DNA of 64,000 nt from Thermohalobaculum sp039816045 (lineage in GTDB: Bacteria > Pseudomonadota > Alphaproteobacteria > Rhodobacterales > Rhodobacteraceae): NCBI GenBank assembly GCA_039816045.1, contig JBCBYB010000021.1:20343-84342 (forward strand), read 5' to 3'. The notes under the pieces are model-generated. The model saw only the letters and a list, made by a program, of their open reading frames with translations, had not been told where the DNA came from and ran no database searches. Each line of letters begins with the position of its first letter. Position 1 is the stretch's first letter. Below are positions 24,421 through 32,275 of this stretch, in pieces. The translations under genes and the position numbers were made by a program.

Positions 24421-25352
24421 TGGCTGTTTTGCTGATGGCCGAGATGAACGGCGCGGAGCTGGCGATGGACACCACCGCCAAGGCGCTGACGGCGGCCAAG
24501 GCCCTCGGGCCGGTGACGGTGCTCTGCGCGAGCGACGGCTGCAACGGTGCCGGTGCTCAGGCGGCGGCGACGCTGGACGGGGTGGAGAAAGTGCTCTGCG
24601 CCGATGATGCCTCGCTCGGCCACGGTCTGGCAGAGCCGGTCGCGGCACTGCTGAAGGCGCTGGCGGGCGACTACACCCACATCGTCGCGCCCTCCACCGC
24701 GCACGCCAAGAACGTGATGCCCCGGCTGGCCGCGCTGCTCGATGTCATGATCATCTCCGAGGTGATCGAGATCGTCGATGCCGAGACCTTTGTGCGCCCG
24801 ATCTATGCGGGCAACGCAATCCAGACGGTGAAATCCGCCGATCCGGTGAAGCTGATGACGATCCGGACCGCGGGCTTCGATGCGGCGGGCGAGGGCGGCT
24901 CGGCCCCGGTCGAGAGCATCACCGCCGAGGGCAATCCGGGCGTCTCTGCCTGGGTCGAGGACAGCGTCGTAGAGAGCGACCGGCCGGAGCTGACCTCCGC
25001 CAAAATCGTGATCTCGGGCGGCCGTGGCATGGGCTCTAAAGACAACTTCGAAATGATCGAGAAGGTCGCGGACAAGCTGGGAGCGGCCACAGGGGCCTCG
25101 CGCGCCGCGGTCGACTCGGGCTATGCGCCGAACGACTGGCAGGTCGGGCAGACCGGCAAGGTGGTGGCCCCGGATCTGTACATCGCAGTCGGCATCTCCG
25201 GCGCGATCCAGCACCTCGCGGGCATGAAGGACAGCAAGGTCATCGTCGCCATCAACAAGGACGACGAGGCGCCGATCTTCCAGGTGGCCGATTACGGCAT
25301 CGTGGGCGATCTGTTCGAGCTGTTGCCGGAGCTGGAAAAGGCGCTCGACTGA
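24420..25352 (+). CDS. etfA: Electron transfer flavoprotein alpha subunit
   Basis: A 310-residue EtfA that carries the FAD. The domain II FAD-binding part includes VISGGRGMGSKDNFEMIEKV, AVDSGYAPNDWQVGQTGKVV and the signature LYIAVGISGAIQHLAGMKDS then KVIVAINKDDEAPIFQVADY. It is coupled to etfB by a one-base TGATG overlap. A terminator hairpin follows 22 bases after the stop, so etfBA form a two-gene operon. Confidence 0.97.
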   Translation: MAVLLMAEMNGAELAMDTTAKALTAAKALGPVTVLCASDGCNGAGAQAAATLDGVEKVLCADDASLGHGLAEPVAALLKALAGDYTHIVAPSTAHAKNVMPRLAALLDVMIISEVIEIVDAETFVRPIYAGNAIQTVKSADPVKLMTIRTAGFDAAGEGGSAPVESITAEGNPGVSAWVEDSVVESDRPELTSAKIVISGGRGMGSKDNFEMIEKVADKLGAATGASRAAVDSGYAPNDWQVGQTGKVVAPDLYIAVGISGAIQHLAGMKDSKVIVAINKDDEAPIFQVADYGIVGDLFELLPELEKALD

Positions 25353-25373
25353 GCGCCGCAAACGATCTGAAGG

Positions 25374-25402
25374 ACGGGGCGTGCCTTGCGCGCCCCGTTT
25401 CT
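25374..25402 (+). terminator. Intrinsic terminator of etfBA
   Basis: ACGGGGCG (25374-25381) pairs perfectly with CGCCCCGT (25391-25398) around a 9-base loop, followed by TTTCT. It lies just downstream of etfA and before the convergent VPLPA-CTERM gene. Confidence 0.8.
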
Positions 25403-25412
25403 CATGAAGCGA

Positions 25413-26105
25413 TCAGCCGCGTCGGGCCCGCCAACCGAGCAAGGCAAGCCCCGTCAGCAGCATCGCCGCCGGCATCGGCAAGGGCACTGCAGTCACCTCG
25501 AACTCATCAATCTGCGTGATGAAATCGAAGCCCGCAAGACCGGCGCCGAAATCCGGCACCGTATGGGTCAGCGTGTAAGCCACCCCGGGCGCAAAGAACG
25601 GGATTGTGCCCATATCGAACGAGAAATCGCCCTCGGTATCGAAGAAGTTCTGACCGGAGGTTCCGTTCGGCCCTGAAAGCTGGAACGACGAGCGATTGTC
25701 GAAAAACTCAGCCTCAAAAGCCACGGCGTCACCGACAAAATCGATATCGTAGCTGAGAATGACTGTCGGCACGTCGAAGATCAGGTCGACCGAAACAACC
25801 TCGAGATCCCCGGTCCGGCCGAAAAAGATGCCGTCCTCATCGACCCCGCCACCCGGCGGCTGCGGATCGTTAGGCGGTGTCTCGACGTTTTCAAAGGTGA
25901 TCCCGAAGTCGCCGGCAACCGCGCGGTCGCCGTTCTCAAGAAAACCGATATCGGGCGGAAAGCCAGGCGCTGTATTCTGAAAATCCGACTGGCCCTCGGG
26001 CGGATCATCGGTATCGAGATTGAGCGTTACGGCCGGCGCCGATCCCGCGCTCACTCCGAAAGCCAAAACGGCCAAAGCCACAGACGGCCAAACCTGGCGC
26101 CACAT
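25413..26105 (-). CDS. Exported protein with VPLPA-CTERM-type sorting signal
   Basis: A 230-residue secreted protein. The ATG at 26105, with GGGAGAG before it, begins a signal peptide (MWRQVWPSVALAVLAFGV). The mature part is acidic and beta-rich with many Asp, Asn and Phe, as in exopolysaccharide-associated surface proteins. The C-terminus has the tripartite sorting signal: VPLPMPAA, a hydrophobic stretch (MLLTGLALLGW) and Arg-Ala-Arg-Arg. In Rhodobacterales such VPLPA signals are processed by an exosortase, which is not in this window. The ligand or role is unknown. Confidence 0.85.
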   Translation of the reverse strand: MWRQVWPSVALAVLAFGVSAGSAPAVTLNLDTDDPPEGQSDFQNTAPGFPPDIGFLENGDRAVAGDFGITFENVETPPNDPQPPGGGVDEDGIFFGRTGDLEVVSVDLIFDVPTVILSYDIDFVGDAVAFEAEFFDNRSSFQLSGPNGTSGQNFFDTEGDFSFDMGTIPFFAPGVAYTLTHTVPDFGAGLAGFDFITQIDEFEVTAVPLPMPAAMLLTGLALLGWRARRG

Positions 26106-26195
26106 ACCACTCTCCCGAACCACCCGTTGAAAGTGTAGAGGTTCCTCCTCTCGCCGCAAGCCTTAGAAAGACGGGAACGGTGCGAGCGAGGCCGC

Positions 26196-26223
26196 TTGTT
26201 TTTTTTGCACCGCTCGCCATAAT
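26196..26223 (+). promoter_or_regulatory. Probable hbd promoter
   Basis: TTGTTT (26196-26201) is separated by 16 bases from CATAAT (26218-26223), giving a reasonable sigma-70-like promoter about 50 bases before hbd. The neighbouring T-run and AT-rich stretch stand out against the G+C-rich background. Confidence 0.45.
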
Positions 26224-26271
26224 AATGCTGCACCGCACAAAAGTGTGGGACGAACGATAGGGGAAGGTCGC

Positions 26272-27147
26272 ATGGAAATCCGGTCAGTTGGCGTTATCGG
26301 CGCCGGCCAAATGGGTGCGGGGATTGCGCAGGTCTTTGCTCAGGCGGGCTATGACGTTCAGCTGAACGACATCAACGCCGAGATGCTGGAGCGCGCCAAG
26401 GCGCGGATCAGCAAGACGCTCGCACGGCAGGTCGAGAAGCAGCGGATGACGGCCGAGGCGCAGGCCCATGCCGAGGCTCACCTGTCGCTGCAGCCTGATC
26501 TGACGGCCATTGGCACCTGCGATCTGATCATTGAGTCGGCCGTCGAGAACGAGACGATAAAGCACAAGATCTTTGCCGATCTGAAGCCGCATCTGGGCGA
26601 ACAGACGCTGCTCACAACCAACACCTCGTCGATCTCGATCACCCGCCTCGCGACCGCCACCGACCGGCCCGAACGCTTCATGGGGCTGCACTTTATGAAC
26701 CCGGTGCCGGTGATGCAGTTGGTCGAGTTGATCCGCGGCATCGCGACGGACGACGTGACGTTCCAGGCGATGAAGGGCGTTGTCGACCGGCTCGGCAAGA
26801 CGGCTGCTGTGGCCGAGGATTTCCCGGCCTTCATCGTCAACCGCATCCTGCTGCCGATGATCAATGAGGCGATCTATACGCTCTATGAGGGTGTCGGGTC
26901 CGTAACCTCGATCGACACCGCCATGCGGCTCGGCACGAACCACCCCATGGGGCCGCTGGAGCTCGCGGATTTCATCGGCTTGGACACCTGCCTTGCCATC
27001 ATGCACGTGCTGCATGAGGGGTTGGCGGACACCAAGTACCGCCCCTGCCCGCTGCTGGTGAAGTATGTCGAGGCTGGCTGGCACGGGCGCAAAGCGGGCC
27101 GCGGGTTCTACGATTACCGCGGCGAGACACCGATCCCCACGCGCTGA
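26272..27147 (+). CDS. hbd: 3-hydroxybutyryl-CoA dehydrogenase
   Basis: A 291-residue NAD(P)-dependent 3-hydroxyacyl-CoA dehydrogenase of the short-chain (PaaH/Hbd) type, used for butyrate and polyhydroxybutyrate metabolism. The Rossmann motif is VGVIGAGQMGAGIAQVFAQAG; the catalytic His is in RFMGLHFMNPVPVMQLVELI, with the conserved Asn in VNRILLPMINEAIYTLYEG. C-terminal GRKAGRGFYDY closes the family pattern. The chosen ATG has GGGAAGG. It sits downstream of etfBA, a common pairing with fatty-acid and PHB metabolism. Confidence 0.95.
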   Translation: MEIRSVGVIGAGQMGAGIAQVFAQAGYDVQLNDINAEMLERAKARISKTLARQVEKQRMTAEAQAHAEAHLSLQPDLTAIGTCDLIIESAVENETIKHKIFADLKPHLGEQTLLTTNTSSISITRLATATDRPERFMGLHFMNPVPVMQLVELIRGIATDDVTFQAMKGVVDRLGKTAAVAEDFPAFIVNRILLPMINEAIYTLYEGVGSVTSIDTAMRLGTNHPMGPLELADFIGLDTCLAIMHVLHEGLADTKYRPCPLLVKYVEAGWHGRKAGRGFYDYRGETPIPTR

Positions 27148-27171
27148 TCCCCTCTTTTCTCGGCGAACCGC

Positions 27172-27199
27172 GGCTCGTCCCCCTGGGGCGGGCCTTTTT
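27172..27199 (+). terminator. Intrinsic terminator after hbd
   Basis: GGCTCGTCCC pairs (with G-T wobbles) with GGGGCGGGCC, followed by TTTTT at 27195-27199. It lies about 25 bases after the hbd stop. Confidence 0.75.
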
Positions 27200-27249
27200 G
27201 TGCATGGGGACTCGCGTCCTTGGGCAGGCTGGCTTGCTCAAAAAAAGTC

Positions 27250-27277
27250 TTGTATCCATCTGTATACAGTCTATATC
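27250..27277 (+). promoter_or_regulatory. Operator-like site overlapping a promoter (GntR candidate), copy 1
   Basis: TTGTATCC - ATC - TGTATACAG occupies 27250-27269. A -35-like TTGTAT (27250-27255) and a -10-like TATATC (27272-27277, 16-base spacing) bracket the TGTATACA palindrome, so a repressor bound here would block RNA polymerase. The same 17 conserved bases occur inverted at 36208-36227. The GntR/FCD gene at 34483 is the obvious candidate regulator; the link is inference. Confidence 0.65.
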
Positions 27278-27341
27278 ACCCAGCGAGGTATCGATGATGA
27301 CCCGTGGTGTCAGGCGGGCGCGCATTTGAAAGGAGAAGACG

Positions 27342-27542
27342 ATGTCTGGTCTCAAAGGAAATTCGAACGGCCTCGGCGCATTTGGACGGCTGATCGCACA
27401 GGTGCTTGCCGCGCGGGACAGCTCGGTGGAGATCCGCCGGCGGCTCGATCTGTCGGATGCGGCCTTGCGCCGTCGTGGCCTTGAGCGTGAGGGCGTGGTG
27501 AACCAGGTGTTCGAGATGCGGCTGAAGTCCGGCCTCGACTGA
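27342..27542 (+). CDS. 66-residue basic protein, DUF1127-like in style
   Basis: A 66-residue protein preceded by AAAGGAGA. Sequence: a polar N-terminus, then LIAQVLAARDSSVEIRRRLD and LSDAALRRRGLEREGVVNQV. The second half resembles the small Arg-rich DUF1127 proteins that bind RNA in Rhodobacter, but this is a similarity in style only. It is expressed from the operator-controlled promoter at 27250, and a terminator overlaps its stop codon, so it appears to be its own short transcript, ahead of the tctC operon. Confidence 0.7.
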   Translation: MSGLKGNSNGLGAFGRLIAQVLAARDSSVEIRRRLDLSDAALRRRGLEREGVVNQVFEMRLKSGLD

Positions 27543-27557
27543 GCCGAGCGCCGTTTT
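27530..27557 (+). terminator. Intrinsic terminator overlapping the 66-residue gene stop
   Basis: CGGCCTCG (27530-27537) pairs with CGAG-C-GCCG (27545-27553, one bulged C), followed by TTTT at 27554-27557. It includes the stop codon of the small gene. It would limit transcription from the operator promoter to about 280 bases unless read through. Confidence 0.6.
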
Positions 27558-27718
27558 GTGCCAACTCCTCTTGCCGCAGCCCGTCGAAGACAGGTTGCGG
27601 TCCTCCAGCTTTGCGCAGTTAATAGCGGCGGCGCCTTCGCCGACCAAACGAGCGCGGGCAAACGAATCGCCGGATCACGCATGACCGGCGCGTGGAGGAA
27701 ACTGGGAGGACTACGAGG

Positions 27719-28816
27719 ATGGCTTCAAATCGTTTTGGCCGGCGCGCGGTGCTGGGCGTGGCAGCGGCACTGGCGCTGGGCATCGCACCGCTGACCGCGA
27801 GTGCGGATGTCGACTTCTCCGGCAAGACGGTCGAGTGGATCATTCCGTTCAAGGAGGGCGGCGGGTCCGACAAATGGTCGCGCTTCTACGCACCGCTCCT
27901 GTCCGAGGCGCTGCCGGGCAATCCCAATGTGGTGGTCAAGAACGTCCCCGGGGCGGGGTCGACCAAGGGCGCCAACTTCTTTGCTCAGCGTGCGAAGGCG
28001 AACGGGCTGACGATCCTCGGCACCTCGGGCTCGACCCAGTTCCCGTTCCTGCTCGACGATCCGCGCGTGCGCTATGACTATGCCGACTGGAACATCGTGC
28101 TGGCGACCGCGACGGGCGGCGTCGCCTATCTGCCGAAGGATCTGGCTGCGCGCTGGGCGGCGGACCCGATGGATGTGATCCAGAACGTCGACTTCATCTA
28201 TGGCAGCCAGGGCGCGACACGGCTCGATCTGGTGCCGCTGCTCGCCTGGGAGATGCTGGGCATGAAGGTGGAGCCCGTCTTCGGCATCAAGGGCCGCGGT
28301 GCTGGCCGCCTGATGTTCGAGCGCGGCGAGGCCAACATCGATTATCAGACCTCCTCCGGGTACCTTTCGGGCGTGACGCCTCTGGTCGAGGCCGGTGAGG
28401 CAGTGCCGATCATGACCTGGGGCGCCCTCGATGAGGCGGGCAACATAGTCCGCGATCCGACCTTCCCCGACATCCCGACCTTCAAGGAAGTCTACACCTC
28501 GGTCAAAGGCGCTGAGCCCTCGGGCGAGGCCTGGGACGCATGGAAAGCCTTCTTCGTCGCGGGCTTCCCGGCGCAGAAGATGGTGTTCCTGCCCGAAGGC
28601 ACGGACCAGGAGATCGTCGACGCCTACACCGCGGCCTTCGAGGCGGTGATCGCGCGGCCCGACTTTGCCGAGATCTCCAAGAAGCGGCTCGGCGTCTATC
28701 CGCAGTCGACCGGTGAGGCGGCAAAGGTGAAGCTCCAGCAGGGCACTGTGGTCGATGAGAAGGCCAAGTCCTGGGTGAAAGCCTGGCTGAAAGACCGCTA
28801 CGACGTCGATCTTTGA
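27719..28816 (+). CDS. tctC: Tripartite tricarboxylate transporter substrate-binding protein TctC
   Basis: A 365-residue periplasmic solute-binding protein of the TTT (TctC) family. Twin-arginine-like start NRFGRRAVLGVAAALALG is a signal peptide; the mature part opens with VEWIIPFKEGGGSDKWSRFY and VVVKNVPGAGSTKGANFF, the Gly-rich ligand-binding loops of this family. Later PVFGIKGRGAGRLMFERGEA is typical. ATG at 27719 has GGGAGG. It is the first gene of an operon with the membrane subunits at 29186. Confidence 0.93.
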   Translation: MASNRFGRRAVLGVAAALALGIAPLTASADVDFSGKTVEWIIPFKEGGGSDKWSRFYAPLLSEALPGNPNVVVKNVPGAGSTKGANFFAQRAKANGLTILGTSGSTQFPFLLDDPRVRYDYADWNIVLATATGGVAYLPKDLAARWAADPMDVIQNVDFIYGSQGATRLDLVPLLAWEMLGMKVEPVFGIKGRGAGRLMFERGEANIDYQTSSGYLSGVTPLVEAGEAVPIMTWGALDEAGNIVRDPTFPDIPTFKEVYTSVKGAEPSGEAWDAWKAFFVAGFPAQKMVFLPEGTDQEIVDAYTAAFEAVIARPDFAEISKKRLGVYPQSTGEAAKVKLQQGTVVDEKAKSWVKAWLKDRYDVDL

Positions 28817-29181
28817 GTGTGACGGAGGCGGAGGAGCGGGTCCGGGCCTTGTGCCTGGCGCTTCCCGAGGCGACCGAGAAGACCGCCTGGGGAGACCCGA
28901 CGTTCCGCGTCCGCGACAAGATCTTCGCGATGCTCAAGCGCGGCCAAGGGGCCGAGGGGGTCTGGATGAAGGCCCCCGCAGGTGCCCAAGAGGTGCTGAT
29001 CGGCGCAGATCCGGACCGGTTCTTTCGCCCGCCTTATGTGGGGCACAAGGGATGGATCGGAGTGCGCCTGGAGCCGGCACCGGATTGGATCGAGCTTGAG
29101 CGTCTGTTGACCCGAAGCTGGCGGATGACCGCGCCCAAGCGGCTTGCAGCCACGCTTCCGGACCCCGATCCGCCAGAGTAG
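28813..29181 (+). CDS. MmcQ/YjbR-family DNA-binding-fold protein
   Basis: A 122-residue MmcQ/YjbR protein (CyaY-like fold). It has the pattern ALCLALPEATEKTAWGDPTF, FRVRDKIFAMLKRG, then RFFRPPYVGHKGWIGVRLEP and WRMTAPKRLAATLP. Starting TTG overlaps the tctC stop (TTGA); a GTG two codons later is an alternative. Proteins of this family are often small cytosolic partners with no known role. Its presence inside a transporter operon is unusual. Confidence 0.85.
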   Translation: MSVTEAEERVRALCLALPEATEKTAWGDPTFRVRDKIFAMLKRGQGAEGVWMKAPAGAQEVLIGADPDRFFRPPYVGHKGWIGVRLEPAPDWIELERLLTRSWRMTAPKRLAATLPDPDPPE

Positions 29182-29185
29182 AGAC

Positions 29186-31213
29186 ATGGACATCTTCGCC
29201 ACCGCGCTGCCCGCTCTTGCCGAAGCCTTTTCGCTGATCTTCGCGCCGGAGGCGCTGCTCTATCTGGTCGCCGGGGTGCTGCTTGGCCTCTGCGTCGGGG
29301 TGTTTCCGGGGCTCGGCGGGATCGCCGGTCTGTCGCTGGTGCTGCCGTTCATCTACGGGATGGACGCGGTCTCCGGCCTCGCGCTGATGGTCGGTCTCGT
29401 CGCCGTCATCCCGACATCGGACACGTTCGCATCCGTGCTGCTCGGCATCCCAGGATCCTCGGCGAGCCAGGCGACGGTGCTCGACGGCTTTCCCCTCTCA
29501 AAGCGCGGCCAGGCGGCGCGGGCGCTGGCGGCGGCGTTTGCCTCCTCGCTGTTCGGCGGGCTGTTCGGAGCTGTGCTGCTCACCTTCTTCATCCTGATCG
29601 CGCGGCCCATCGTCCTCGGCTTCGGCGTGCCGGAGCTGTTGCTGCTGACCGTGCTCGGGTTTGCGATGGTGGGCGTGCTGGCCGGGCGCAGCCTGCTGAA
29701 AGGTCTGATCGCGGTCGGGCTCGGCATGTCCGTGGGCGCGATCGGGGAGGCCCCGGCCCAGGGCTCCCCACGGATGGATTTCGGCCACTGGTACCTGCAG
29801 GACGGCTTCACCCTCGTCGTCATCGGCCTCGGCATCTTCGCGATCCCGGAGATCGTGGCCCTGCTCCGCCAAGACCGGGCGATCTCCGAAGACGCCAAAC
29901 TGGGGGCCGGCTGGTGGGACGGTGTCGCCGACTGGTGGCGCAACAAATGGCTGTCGCTGCGCTGTGCGGCCATCGGTGTCGTGGTCGGCGTGATCCCGGG
30001 GCTCGGCGGCTCGGTCGTCGACTGGATCGCCTATGGCCACGCCGTGCAGACCACGCGCGACCGCGCGAAATTCGGCAAGGGCGAGATCCGCGGCATCATC
30101 GGCCCGGAGAGCTCGAACAACGCCAAAGAGGGCGGCGGGCTGGTGCCGACGCTGCTCTTCGGTATCCCAGGGTCGGGCTCCATGGCGGTGTTTATCGGCG
30201 GCATGATCCTGCTCGGCTACGAGGCCGGGCCCCAGATGGTGCGCGACGATCTGCCGATCACTTACACCGTGGTCTGGTCACTGGCGCTGGCGAATGTGGT
30301 GGGTGCCGGGCTCTGCATCTTCCTCTCGGGCGGCATCGCCCGGCTGACGACGATCCGGTTCCCGCTGTTGGCACCCTTCCTGTTCATGATGATCGCGTTC
30401 GCCGCCTTCCAGTCGAAACAGACGCTCTGGGATCTCGCAGCGCTCTCGGCCATCGGCATGCTCGGCATCTTCATGCGCCGGTTCGACTGGTCGCGCCCGG
30501 CTTTCCTCATCGGCTTCGTGTTGGCGGATCAGGCGGAGGTCTACACCTATCAGGTGACCCAGCTTGCCTCGGCGCGGATGCGCACCGGCGGGACCGAGGC
30601 GATGATGGATTATCTCTTCAGTCCGATCTCCATCGTCCTGATCGTGATCATCGCCGTGTCGGTCTGGCTGGGGGCGCGGCAGTCGAAGTCGATCCATGCC
30701 GATGAAGACACCGAGGAGGAGGCCACAGGCTCAAAACGTGCGCCGGTCATCTTCACCCTGGTCGTCGCGGTGTTCCTCGCTGCGGTCTTTGTGGATGCGC
30801 TGCAGGTGCGCGCGCTCACCGACAAGGTCTTCCCGGCCACGGTGGCGGGGCTGGCGCTGCTCGCTTGCGTCGTCCTGCTCCTGAAGATGCGGGCGGCCCC
30901 GGAGACCGATCCCGTCTTCACCGATGGCGAGGTGACGGCATCCGAGGGCGACATCCATGGCCTCTGGCCCATGGTCGCCTGGTTCCTGTCGCTCCTGGTG
31001 CTGACGGCGCTCTTCGGGTTCGTGATCGCGCTCGGGCTGTTCTTCGTGGCGTTCCTGACGCTGAGAGCGCGCTGTTCGCCGGGGATGACCGCCTTGCTCA
31101 CGGCGGGGGGCGTGGGCTTCGTGGTCCTGATGGCCGGGTCACTCGGCCGCGACTTCCCGGCCGGGCTGTTGCAGGACTACGTCGACCTGCCCTGGCCGCT
31201 CAGCGGTCTCTGA
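29186..31213 (+). CDS. TctA-TctB fusion, membrane subunits of tricarboxylate transporter
   Basis: A 675-residue polytopic protein. Residues 1-500 form a TctA-type large subunit with GVFPGLGGIAGLSLVLPFIYGM (first Gly-rich loop), GIPGSSASQATVLDGFPLSKRG, and the repeat GVIPGLGGSVVDWIAYGHAV with ESSNNAKEGGGLVPTLLFGIPGSGS. Residues about 520-675 are four more helices matching the small TctB subunit (FTLVVAVFLAAVFVDALQVRA, LFGFVIALGLFFVAFLTLRA). Fusion of TctB to TctA is less common than separate genes. With TctC it should import a tri- or dicarboxylate driven by an ion gradient. Confidence 0.93.
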   Translation: MDIFATALPALAEAFSLIFAPEALLYLVAGVLLGLCVGVFPGLGGIAGLSLVLPFIYGMDAVSGLALMVGLVAVIPTSDTFASVLLGIPGSSASQATVLDGFPLSKRGQAARALAAAFASSLFGGLFGAVLLTFFILIARPIVLGFGVPELLLLTVLGFAMVGVLAGRSLLKGLIAVGLGMSVGAIGEAPAQGSPRMDFGHWYLQDGFTLVVIGLGIFAIPEIVALLRQDRAISEDAKLGAGWWDGVADWWRNKWLSLRCAAIGVVVGVIPGLGGSVVDWIAYGHAVQTTRDRAKFGKGEIRGIIGPESSNNAKEGGGLVPTLLFGIPGSGSMAVFIGGMILLGYEAGPQMVRDDLPITYTVVWSLALANVVGAGLCIFLSGGIARLTTIRFPLLAPFLFMMIAFAAFQSKQTLWDLAALSAIGMLGIFMRRFDWSRPAFLIGFVLADQAEVYTYQVTQLASARMRTGGTEAMMDYLFSPISIVLIVIIAVSVWLGARQSKSIHADEDTEEEATGSKRAPVIFTLVVAVFLAAVFVDALQVRALTDKVFPATVAGLALLACVVLLLKMRAAPETDPVFTDGEVTASEGDIHGLWPMVAWFLSLLVLTALFGFVIALGLFFVAFLTLRARCSPGMTALLTAGGVGFVVLMAGSLGRDFPAGLLQDYVDLPWPLSGL

Positions 31214-31222
31214 GGCACCCGG

Positions 31223-32275
31223 ATGCGAGAGATCCTGCTGCTGCCGGGCGACGGGATCGGACCGGAGATCGTAGAGGCCACCGAGGCGGTGCTGCGCGCG
31301 GCGGACGCGCAGTTCGGTCTCGGTCTCGCACTGCGGCGGATGGAGATCGGGTTCGCTGCCCTCGAGCAGAGCGGATCGACGATCCCGCCCCCCGTGCTGG
31401 AGGCCGCGCGATCAGCGGACGGGGTCGTGCTCGGCCCTGTCTCCCACAACGACTATCCACCCGTTGCTGAGGGCGGGCTGAACCCCTCAGGCGTGCTGCG
31501 ACGCGAATTGGATCTTTTCGCCAACATCCGACCGGCCCGCACGCGCGCTGCAATCCCGTGTGTCGGGCGCCCGATGGAACTGGTGATCGCCCGGGAGAAC
31601 ACCGAAGGCTTCTATGCCGACCGCACCATGCATGTGGGCACCGGCGAGATCATGCCGACGCCGGATCTGGCGCTCGCCATCCGCAAGGTGACGGCCGAGG
31701 GCTCCCGTCGCATCGCGGAGGCGGCCTTTGCCCTCGCCGCCGCGCGCCCGGACCGGCGGGTGACCGCCGTGCATAAGGCGAACGTCCTGCGGGTCTCCGA
31801 TGGGCTCTTCCTGGCCGAGGCCCGCGCCGTCGCCGAGGCGCATCCGGACATCGCCTATGACGAGATGCTGGTCGATGCCGCCGCCGCCCATCTGGTGCGC
31901 GACCCGGAGCGTTTCGGCGTGATCGTCACCACCAACATGTTCGGCGACATCCTCTCGGATCTCGCCTCGGAGCTCACCGGCGGGCTGGGGCTTGCCGGGT
32001 CCCTGAACCGGGGCGCTCAGCACGCGGTGGCCCAGGCTCAGCACGGCTCTGCCCCTGATATTGCCGGACAGGGCGCCGCCAATCCGACGAGCCTCGTGCT
32101 CTCCGCCGCTATGCTGCTCGACCACCTGGGCGAGCGGCATGCCGCCCAAGCGATCACCAGGGCAGTCGACCGGGCGTTCGAGAGCCCAGCCACGCGCACC
32201 CACGATCTTGGTGGCACTGCCAGCACCGCCGAGGCGACCCGCGCCATCATCCACCACATGGGAGACTTGCCATGA
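31223..32275 (+). CDS. Isocitrate/isopropylmalate dehydrogenase-family enzyme
   Basis: A 350-residue decarboxylating dehydrogenase of the isopropylmalate/tartrate/homoisocitrate class. Visible motifs: LLLPGDGIGPEIVEATEAVL, LDLFANIRPARTR (substrate-binding arginines), VIARENTEGFYADR, HKANVLRVSDGLFL with the catalytic Lys, DAAAAHLVRDPERF and TTNMFGDILSDLASELTGGLG. It would oxidise a 2-hydroxyacid with a beta-carboxylate using NAD+ and Mg2+. Sequence does not tell which. It is translated with the transporter and overlaps the next gene by four bases. Confidence 0.9.
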   Translation: MREILLLPGDGIGPEIVEATEAVLRAADAQFGLGLALRRMEIGFAALEQSGSTIPPPVLEAARSADGVVLGPVSHNDYPPVAEGGLNPSGVLRRELDLFANIRPARTRAAIPCVGRPMELVIARENTEGFYADRTMHVGTGEIMPTPDLALAIRKVTAEGSRRIAEAAFALAAARPDRRVTAVHKANVLRVSDGLFLAEARAVAEAHPDIAYDEMLVDAAAAHLVRDPERFGVIVTTNMFGDILSDLASELTGGLGLAGSLNRGAQHAVAQAQHGSAPDIAGQGAANPTSLVLSAAMLLDHLGERHAAQAITRAVDRAFESPATRTHDLGGTASTAEATRAIIHHMGDLP

